From the NCBI GenBank assembly GCA_903844785.1, contig CAIMVB010000347.1, positions 1 to 19,940 of the forward strand: 19,940 bases of DNA. The letters run 5' to 3'. Within the stretch, counting starts at the first letter, position 1, and every line of letters starts with the position of its first letter. Origin of the DNA: an uncultured Rhodospirillales bacterium (lineage in GTDB: Bacteria > Pseudomonadota > Alphaproteobacteria > Acetobacterales > Acetobacteraceae). The position numbers and the translations under genes were made by a program. This document shows positions 15,034-19,940 of the stretch, one piece after another. A model generated the notes under the pieces. That model did no database searches. It was given only the letters and a program-made list of their open reading frames with translations, and was not told the DNA's origin.

Positions 15034-16074
15034 TCAGGGAATAGCAGCGGCAGAGCGCGCCAGGATTGCCTCTGCTGCCTGGCCGCATAATTCCGCAATG
15101 ATTTCGGAAGCTGACTGTTCCTGCGTCACCATACCAACCGATTGCCCAGCCATCAGGGAGCCGTTTTCCACATCGCCATCAATCACAGCCCGGCGGAGCG
15201 CGCCTGCCCAGAAATGCTCAATATCAAGCTGGGCGGCTTCCTTGGTGAGTTCGCCCGACTGAAAGCGACGAATGGTTTCGGCCTGATGTTCCAGGAAGCG
15301 CTTGGTGCCTTCGTTCTGAAGCGCGCGCACCGGAATTACCGGGAAATTCTCATCCAATTGGATTGTGGGCATGGCATCGCGCGCATTGCCGCGGATGAAG
15401 GCCTGCTTGAAATTGGCATGCGCGATGGATTCACGCGCGCAAACAAAGCGCGTGCCAAGCTGAACGCCAGCGGCGCCCATCTCAAGGTAGGAAAGGATGG
15501 CCTCGCCCCGTCCAATGCCACCAGCCACGAAAACCGGCACATCGCGGATATGGGGCAGGATTTCCTGCGCGAGCACGGTCAGCGAAACCGGGCCGATATG
15601 CCCGCCCGCTTCGCTGCCTTCAATCACCAGCGCATCCGCCCCGGCGCGGATCAGACGCTTGGCCAAAGCCAGAGCAGGCGCGAAGCAGATCACCTTCGCG
15701 CCACCATCCTTCGCCTTTTTGATCGCGGTGCCAGGCGGAATGCCGCCGGCAAAAACAATGTGAGAGACCTTGGCCGCCAGGCAGGTATCCACCAGCTGAT
15801 CCAGCCTGGGGTGCATGGTGATCAGATTGACGCCGAAGGGCTTGGTTGTCAGCGCCTGGGTGCCCGCGATTTCTTCAGCCAGGCGCGGCGGTTCCATCGC
15901 CCCGCAGGCAATCACGCCAAAGGCCCCGGCATTGGAAAGTGCGGATACCAAATGCCGTTCACTGACCCAGGACATGGCGCCGCCCATAATGGCATAGCGC
16001 GCGCCCAGAAACGCAGCACCACGCGCCATCAGCCGATCAAGCTGCGCCAGGGCCTTGGTCATGTCATCGCTCAT
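15034..16074 (-). CDS. Nitronate monooxygenase / 2-nitropropane dioxygenase family FMN enzyme
   Basis: A 346-residue TIM-barrel flavoprotein. Family segments are GAMSWVSERHLVSALSNAGAFG at 32-53, KPFGVNLI (78-85), HIVFAGGIPPG, DALVIEGSEAGGHIGP (147-162, with His159 as the probable catalytic base), VFVAGGIGRGEAI (181-192) and GAAGVQLGTRF (200-210). The family includes nitronate monooxygenases, enoyl reductase FabK-like proteins and others, so the substrate is uncertain. The C-terminal third (residues 240-346) is helical and follows the pattern of the longer family members. The start overlaps the lysC stop by 4 bases (ATGA), which indicates translational coupling with aspartokinase. I see no reason in the known lysine pathway for this coupling. 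Confidence 0.87.
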   Translation of the reverse strand: MSDDMTKALAQLDRLMARGAAFLGARYAIMGGAMSWVSERHLVSALSNAGAFGVIACGAMEPPRLAEEIAGTQALTTKPFGVNLITMHPRLDQLVDTCLAAKVSHIVFAGGIPPGTAIKKAKDGGAKVICFAPALALAKRLIRAGADALVIEGSEAGGHIGPVSLTVLAQEILPHIRDVPVFVAGGIGRGEAILSYLEMGAAGVQLGTRFVCARESIAHANFKQAFIRGNARDAMPTIQLDENFPVIPVRALQNEGTKRFLEHQAETIRRFQSGELTKEAAQLDIEHFWAGALRRAVIDGDVENGSLMAGQSVGMVTQEQSASEIIAELCGQAAEAILARSAAAIP

Positions 16075-17294
16075 GCCGGCGCATCCAGACCATAGGCGGT
16101 GTGCAGGGCGCGCACGGCAAGTTCGGTATATTCCGCACCGACCAGCACGCTCACTTTAATTTCACTGGTGGAGATCACCTGGATATTGATGCCCTTATCG
16201 GACAGCGCCTTGAACATGGTGGTGGCGACACCAGCGTGGCTGCGCATCCCAATGCCCACCACGCTGATTTTCGTCACATCGGGGTCAGCCAGCAGCGCTT
16301 CATAGCCAAGATCGGCGCGCGCCTTTTCCAGAACATCCTGCGCGCGCGGCAGATCCACCTTGCCAATCGTGAAGGTCATATCCGTGCTGCCATCGGCGCC
16401 GATATTCTGCACGATCATATCCACATTCACATTGGCTTTCGCGAGCGCGCCGAACACGGCGGCGGCCACACCGGGCCTGTCCGGCACACGGCGAAGTGTA
16501 ATCTTGGCGTCATCGCGCGAATAGGCGATGCCGGAAACGACGGGCTGTTCCACGATTTCATCCTCATCAACCACGAGCGAGCCGGGCTTGTCTTCAAAGC
16601 TGGAAAGCACCTGCACGCGCACACGCTGCTTCATTGCCAATTCAACGGACCGCGTCTGCAAGACCTTGGCGCCAACGGAAGCGAGTTCCAGCATTTCCTC
16701 ATAGGAAATCCGCTCAAGCTTGCGCGCGCGCGGCACAATGCGCGGATCGGTCGTATAGATGCCATCCACATCGGTATAGATATCGCAGCGATCCGCCTTC
16801 ACGGCGGCGGCAATCGCCACGGCGGAAAGATCAGACCCGCCACGGCCAAGGGTGGTGATGCGGTTCCGCTTCGGGTCAATGCCCTGAAAACCCGCCACCA
16901 CCGGCACCTGGCCTTGTTCCATGCGTTCAATCAGCGCTGCGCCATCAATGGATTCAACGCGGGCCTTGCCATGCGCCTGGTCCGTGATGATGGGCACCTG
17001 CCAGCCCTGCCAGGAACGCGCATCAACGCCAATCGCTTGCAGCGCAATCGCGGTGAGGCCCGTGGTCACTTGCTCACCGGTGGCGACCACCGTGTCATAT
17101 TCGCGCGCGTCATGCAGCGCCGAGAGGTCCTGGCACCATTTCACCAGTTGATTGGTGACACCCGACATCGCGGAAACCACGACAGCCACCTGATGGCCGG
17201 CATCAACCTCTCGCTTCACGCGGGCGGCGACGTTGCGGATACGATCCAGATCAGCGACAGAGGTGCCGCCGAATTTCATGACGATACGGGCCAT
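16071..17294 (-). CDS. lysC: Aspartate kinase
   Basis: A 407-residue aspartokinase, which phosphorylates aspartate as the first step to lysine, threonine, methionine and diaminopimelate. The kinase domain begins MARIVMKFGGTSVADLDRI and includes VVVSAMSGVTNQLV, TLGRGGSDLSAVAIA and DIYTDVDGIYTTDPRIV. Two C-terminal ACT domains follow (about 262-407), including GSTDMTFTI and VVGIGMRSHAGVA...INIQVISTSEIKVSVLV, where lysine or threonine feedback inhibition would act. The full length is present and no fusion to homoserine dehydrogenase is seen. It starts the long minus-strand run, diverging from ubiG over 135 bases. The downstream FMN enzyme overlaps its stop by 4 bases. Confidence 0.96.
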   Translation of the reverse strand: MARIVMKFGGTSVADLDRIRNVAARVKREVDAGHQVAVVVSAMSGVTNQLVKWCQDLSALHDAREYDTVVATGEQVTTGLTAIALQAIGVDARSWQGWQVPIITDQAHGKARVESIDGAALIERMEQGQVPVVAGFQGIDPKRNRITTLGRGGSDLSAVAIAAAVKADRCDIYTDVDGIYTTDPRIVPRARKLERISYEEMLELASVGAKVLQTRSVELAMKQRVRVQVLSSFEDKPGSLVVDEDEIVEQPVVSGIAYSRDDAKITLRRVPDRPGVAAAVFGALAKANVNVDMIVQNIGADGSTDMTFTIGKVDLPRAQDVLEKARADLGYEALLADPDVTKISVVGIGMRSHAGVATTMFKALSDKGINIQVISTSEIKVSVLVGAEYTELAVRALHTAYGLDAPA

Positions 17295-17332
17295 AGAAGG
17301 CTATTTTCCCTGGGCGGGGCGGAAAAGGAATG

Positions 17333-17350
17333 GCCGGCGGTTGCGCCGGC
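17333..17350. repeat. Seven-base-pair hairpin in the lysC leader
   Basis: GCCGGCG (17333-17339) and CGCCGGC (17344-17350) form a perfect stem with a four-base loop, about 40 bases upstream of the lysC start. No T-run follows on either strand, so it is not an obvious attenuator, and the leader is too short and dissimilar for a lysine riboswitch. Confidence 0.4.
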
Positions 17351-17363
17351 GCGCGGGGCGGGA

Positions 17364-17395
17364 CAGATACCGGGGGGGCGGGTTGCGCGCAACCC
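17364..17395 (-). promoter_or_regulatory. Sixteen-base perfect palindrome with weak promoter motifs between lysC and ubiG
   Basis: GGGTTGCGCGCAACCC (17380-17395) reads the same on both strands. On the minus strand its TTGCGC (17387-17392) is a partial -35 word, followed after 17 bases by TATCTG (17364-17369), a partial -10. Each hexamer matches the consensus at only three positions, but the spacing is ideal. The palindrome lies 35 bases before ubiG and 86 before lysC, so it could be an operator for either gene. Confidence 0.35.
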
Positions 17396-17429
17396 ATCTC
17401 AGCGGATCAGGGCTAGAAAGGGCATCATC

Positions 17430-18161
17430 TTGGCGGAAGCAACGGCGCTTGGGGCGGAAATCGCCAAATTCGATGCCCTGGCCGCGCGCTGGTGGGACCC
17501 GAATGGCCCGATGAAGCCGCTGCACCGGATGAATCCGGTGCGTATTGGCTGGATCGCCGAAAGGCTGGCCCGCGCTGAGGGTCGCCCCGCCCGTGGCGCG
17601 CAACCCCTGGCTGGGCTCAAGGTTTTGGATGTGGGCTGCGGGGCGGGGCTGGCGTCGGAAGCCTTGGCGCGGCTTGGGGCGGAGGTTACCGGCATGGATG
17701 CGGCGCCGGAAGCCCTGGAAGTCGCCCGCGCCCATGCCGAAGCAGGCGGGCTTGCCATTGATTACCGCCAAGGCGGGCCCGAGGATTTGGCCGAGGCTGG
17801 CGGTTACGATGCCGTGATTTCGCTGGAAGTGATTGAACATGTGGCGGAACGGGCAGCGTTTCTGGCCGCTTTGACCCGTGCTGCCCGGCCTGGGGGCTTG
17901 GTGTTCCTCTCCACCCTGAACCGCACGCCGCGTTCCTTCCTGATAGCAAAGCTTGGCGCGGAATATGTGCTGCGCCTGCTTCCTGTGGGCACGCATGATT
18001 GGCGGATGTTTGTGACGCCGGCCGAACTTGGCGCCGGGCTGCGCGGCGCGGGGCTGAGTGTGGCGGATGTAGCCGGGATGGAAATGGGGTTGTCCGGCAC
18101 TTGGCGCATCACGCGCGATACGGGGGTTAACTACCTGATGATGGCGCAAAAGCCCGCTTAG
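17430..18161 (+). CDS. ubiG: Ubiquinone biosynthesis O-methyltransferase UbiG
   Basis: A 243-residue SAM-dependent methyltransferase that performs both O-methylations in ubiquinone synthesis. The N-terminus EIAKFDALAARWWDPNGPMK and KPLHRMNPVRIGWI is diagnostic. SAM motif I is VLDVGCGAGLASE (65-77), with Asp90 ending the second strand (VTGMDAAPE), then YDAVISLEVIEHV (126-138) and GGLVFLSTLNRTPRSFL. The chosen start is TTG at 17430, preceded by GAAAGG with seven bases spacing; no ATG or GTG lies in a suitable place in this frame. The frame stays open far upstream (from about 16101) only because it is antisense to lysC. It converges with yraN, the two stops overlapping by 4 bases. Confidence 0.93.
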   Translation: MAEATALGAEIAKFDALAARWWDPNGPMKPLHRMNPVRIGWIAERLARAEGRPARGAQPLAGLKVLDVGCGAGLASEALARLGAEVTGMDAAPEALEVARAHAEAGGLAIDYRQGGPEDLAEAGGYDAVISLEVIEHVAERAAFLAALTRAARPGGLVFLSTLNRTPRSFLIAKLGAEYVLRLLPVGTHDWRMFVTPAELGAGLRGAGLSVADVAGMEMGLSGTWRITRDTGVNYLMMAQKPA

Positions 18162-18553
18162 GCATCGCCAATCCTGAAGGCATCGGCGATGCGCCGGATG
18201 GTGCCATCAGCCGCCACCAGCATGACATCAAAGCGCATCCCCGCCGCACCATGGCCAGGATTGGTGGCAAGCCAAGCATCCGCCGCCGCAACCAGCCGGG
18301 CGCGCTGCCTTGGCCCCAGCGCAAAAGCCGCTTCGGCGAGGGAGGGGCGCGCCTTCACTTCAATGAAAGCAAGCAGGCCCTCGCGTTCAGCGATCAGGTC
18401 AATCTCACCGGCTTCGGTGCGGATTCTTTGGCCAAGCAGCGCCCAGCCCTCGGCGGTGAGGGCCTGGGCAGCCAGCGCTTCCGCCCCCTGCCCTGCGGCA
18501 TAGGCGCGCCGGCCACGCAAAAGGCGATGGGTGGGTGGGGTTTGGCGCGGCAT
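18158..18553 (-). CDS. YraN family (UPF0102) endonuclease-like protein
   Basis: A 131-residue protein of the YraN/UPF0102 family, a small restriction-endonuclease-like fold. The conserved segments are G..AE..A...L...G...L..R.RT..GEIDLIA (Glu50, Asp52), then LLAFIEVKAR (Glu65, Lys67), arranged as the D-ExK nuclease core, then RFDVMLV. The biological role is not settled; links to DNA uptake or repair have been proposed for the family. The start at 18553 (MPRQTPPTHRLLRG) is preferred to an in-frame TTG at 18571. The gene usually sits beside an rsmI-type methyltransferase or penicillin-binding-protein activator in proteobacteria. Here it is instead squeezed between ubiG (convergent, 4-base overlap) and the gamma-glutamyltransferase gene (divergent, 35-base gap). 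Confidence 0.9.
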   Translation of the reverse strand: MPRQTPPTHRLLRGRRAYAAGQGAEALAAQALTAEGWALLGQRIRTEAGEIDLIAEREGLLAFIEVKARPSLAEAAFALGPRQRARLVAAADAWLATNPGHGAAGMRFDVMLVAADGTIRRIADAFRIGDA

Positions 18554-18570
18554 GGCGCTATTCTGCGCCA
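18553..18570. repeat. Inverted repeat in the yraN/ggt divergent gap
   Basis: TGGCGC (18553-18558) and GCGCCA (18565-18570) form a perfect six-base inverted repeat around TATTCT, beginning at the first base of the yraN start codon. The gap between the divergent starts is only 35 bases, so the repeat occupies half of it. It could be a shared operator or a chance match in GC-rich DNA. Confidence 0.3.
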
Positions 18571-18588
18571 AAGCATTTGGGCCGCGCC

Positions 18589-19940
18589 ATGATTCGTTTC
18601 TTTGTCTTGCTTACCGTTATCCTTGCTGCACTCCCCGCCGGCGCTGAGCCCGCGCGGCGCCATATGGTCGCGGCTGGGCATCCGCTCGCCGTTGAAGCGG
18701 GCCTTATGATGCTGCGGGATGGCGGTTCTGCCCTTGATGCTGCGGTTGCGGTGCAAGCGGTGCTGACGCTGGTGGAACCGCAAGCATCTGGCATTGGTGG
18801 TGGTGCCTTCATCATGCTGCGCCGCGCCGCCGATGGCGGCATGGAAGCCTGGGATGGGCGGGAAGCCGCGCCCGCCGCCGCAACGCCCGCGCTATTCCTG
18901 CGTGATGGCCGGCCCATGCCCTTCCTGGAAGCGATTATGGGCGGGCGGGCCGTGGGCGTGCCGGGCACGCTGCCGGTCTTGGAGGCGGCGCATCGCGCCC
19001 ATGGCAAACTGCCCTGGGCGCGGCTGTTTGAACCCGCCATCCGGCTGGCCGAAGAAGGCTTTCCCGTCAGCGCCAGGCTTTCCCGCGAAATCGCGGCCGA
19101 TACGCTGCCGCTTCGCCGAGACCCGGCCTCGGCCGCCTATTTCTTCAGCCCCGATGGCCTGCCCCTGCCCCCAGGCCACAGGCTGCGCAACCCGGCCTTG
19201 GCTGAGACGCTCCGCGCCGTGGCGCGCGATGGTGCGGCGGCGCTGCAAAGCGGGCCGATTGCGGAAGATATCATCGCCGCCATCCGCAACCACCCAACCA
19301 ATCCGGGCGTTATGGTGCTTGAAGATTTGGCGCGCTCTCAGCCCCGGCAGCGCGCGGCGATCTGCACACCCTATCGCAGCTATCGGGTTTGTGGCTTCCC
19401 GCCCCCTTCTTCGGGCGGCGTGGCGGTGGCGCAAATCCTTGGCCTGCTCGAACATTTCGACATGCCGCGGCTTGACCCTCGCGGCGTTGATGCGGCGCAT
19501 CTGCTGGCGGAAGCTGGGCGCTTGGCCTTTGCTGACCGCAACCTGTTCCTCGCGGATGCGGATTTCGTGCCCGTGCCGGTGCAGGGGCTGACGGATCGCG
19601 CCTATCTGACCGCACGCGCGCAATTGATGGATCGCGACCGCGCCATGCAGAATGTGCGCGCGGGTAATCCTTCTTGGCGGGAAACATCCTTGGCCCCGCA
19701 AACCCAGGATTATGAGGCCGGCACAAGCCACATCGCCATTGTGGATGGCGCGGGCAATGCGCTTTCCATGACGACCACGATTGAAGCGATTTTCGGCGCG
19801 CGGCTGCTGGTGCGCGGCTTTTTGCTGAACAACCAGCTCACGGATTTCAGCTTCGCGCCGGAAGCCAATGGCCGGCCCATCGCCAATCGGGTGGAGGGGG
19901 GCAAAAGGCCGCGATCATCCATGGCGCCTTCCATGGTGCT
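18589..19940 (+). CDS. ggt: Gamma-glutamyltransferase family protein, C-terminus cut by window edge
   Basis: The frame is open to the right edge, with 450 codons visible. Residues 1-19 are a Sec signal peptide (MIRFFVLLTVILAALPAGA), so the enzyme acts in the periplasm, cleaving gamma-glutamyl bonds such as that of glutathione. Family segments are MVAAGHPLAVEAGLMMLRDGGSALDAAVA, GIGGGAFIMLR, WDGREAAP (Arg91, glutamyl carboxylate binding) and VPGTLPVLE. The precursor self-cleaves before a nucleophilic Thr; here this should be Thr379 in EAGTSHIAIVD, followed by SMTTTIEAIFGARL, GFLLNNQLTDFS and GKRPRSSMAPSMV. About 70-130 residues of the small subunit should lie beyond the window. The MTTTIE and NNQLTDFSF variants place it in the broader GGT-like group, so the substrate may differ from glutathione. 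It has a weak ribosome-binding site. Confidence 0.92.
   Translation, partial: MIRFFVLLTVILAALPAGAEPARRHMVAAGHPLAVEAGLMMLRDGGSALDAAVAVQAVLTLVEPQASGIGGGAFIMLRRAADGGMEAWDGREAAPAAATPALFLRDGRPMPFLEAIMGGRAVGVPGTLPVLEAAHRAHGKLPWARLFEPAIRLAEEGFPVSARLSREIAADTLPLRRDPASAAYFFSPDGLPLPPGHRLRNPALAETLRAVARDGAAALQSGPIAEDIIAAIRNHPTNPGVMVLEDLARSQPRQRAAICTPYRSYRVCGFPPPSSGGVAVAQILGLLEHFDMPRLDPRGVDAAHLLAEAGRLAFADRNLFLADADFVPVPVQGLTDRAYLTARAQLMDRDRAMQNVRAGNPSWRETSLAPQTQDYEAGTSHIAIVDGAGNALSMTTTIEAIFGARLLVRGFLLNNQLTDFSFAPEANGRPIANRVEGGKRPRSSMAPSMV

Noticed and set aside
16101..17429. A long open frame antisense to lysC, continuous with ubiG (over 440 codons before the UbiG homology)
   Set aside because: The translated segment is His/Arg/Ala-rich without any domain, and lysC on the other strand is certain. 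GC-rich third positions leave antisense frames open. UbiG homology begins only at about 17430.
17295..17429. Possible lysine riboswitch upstream of lysC
   Set aside because: The leader is too short for the about 170-base lysine riboswitch and shows none of its conserved stems; only a simple seven-base-pair hairpin is present.

Overview
The window looks like chromosomal DNA of an alphaproteobacterium, most likely Rhodospirillales/Acetobacteraceae (Roseomonas-like). The evidence is high GC with strongly GC-biased third codon positions, a DUF4167 gene beside prmC-prfA, the single-chain aspartokinase type, the UbiG N-terminus (NGPMKPLHRMNP) and the RodZ-like architecture. This assignment is inference from protein character, not from a search.

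Layout. Positions 1-2892 (minus strand) hold a three-gene cassette: a 517-residue multi-helix membrane protein, a lipoprotein that overlaps it by 4 bases, and a peptidoglycan-binding plus lysozyme-like protein cut by the window edge. Positions 2977-3984 (minus) hold an aspartate-semialdehyde-dehydrogenase homologue that has lost its catalytic Cys and His and looks like a pseudoenzyme. A divergent intergenic region leads to a small periplasmic cytochrome c (plus strand) with a good Rho-independent terminator. From 4724 to 17294 everything is on the minus strand. Reading in the direction of transcription: lysC, a nitronate-monooxygenase-like gene, a rodZ-like gene, ispG, hisS, prfA, prmC, a DUF4167 gene, a PcaB-like lyase, a DUF3047 protein, ackA and a RraA-like aldolase. 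ubiG (plus) diverges from lysC and converges on yraN (minus), overlapping it by 4 bases. yraN in turn diverges, across only 35 bases, from a gamma-glutamyltransferase gene (plus) that runs off the right edge.

How the genes work together. Most of the window is housekeeping: isoprenoid precursor synthesis (ispG), translation (hisS, prfA, prmC), cell shape (rodZ-like), aspartate-family amino acids (lysC), ubiquinone (ubiG) and acetate metabolism (ackA). rodZ-ispG-hisS is a widely conserved order, here extended by hisS-prfA-prmC with 4-base stop/start overlaps that imply translational coupling. The less ordinary parts are the left-hand membrane protein/lipoprotein/lysozyme cassette and the neighbouring Asd-like pseudoenzyme. 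I saw no insertion sequences, CRISPR arrays, complete tRNA or rRNA genes. No gap between genes exceeds 300 bases.
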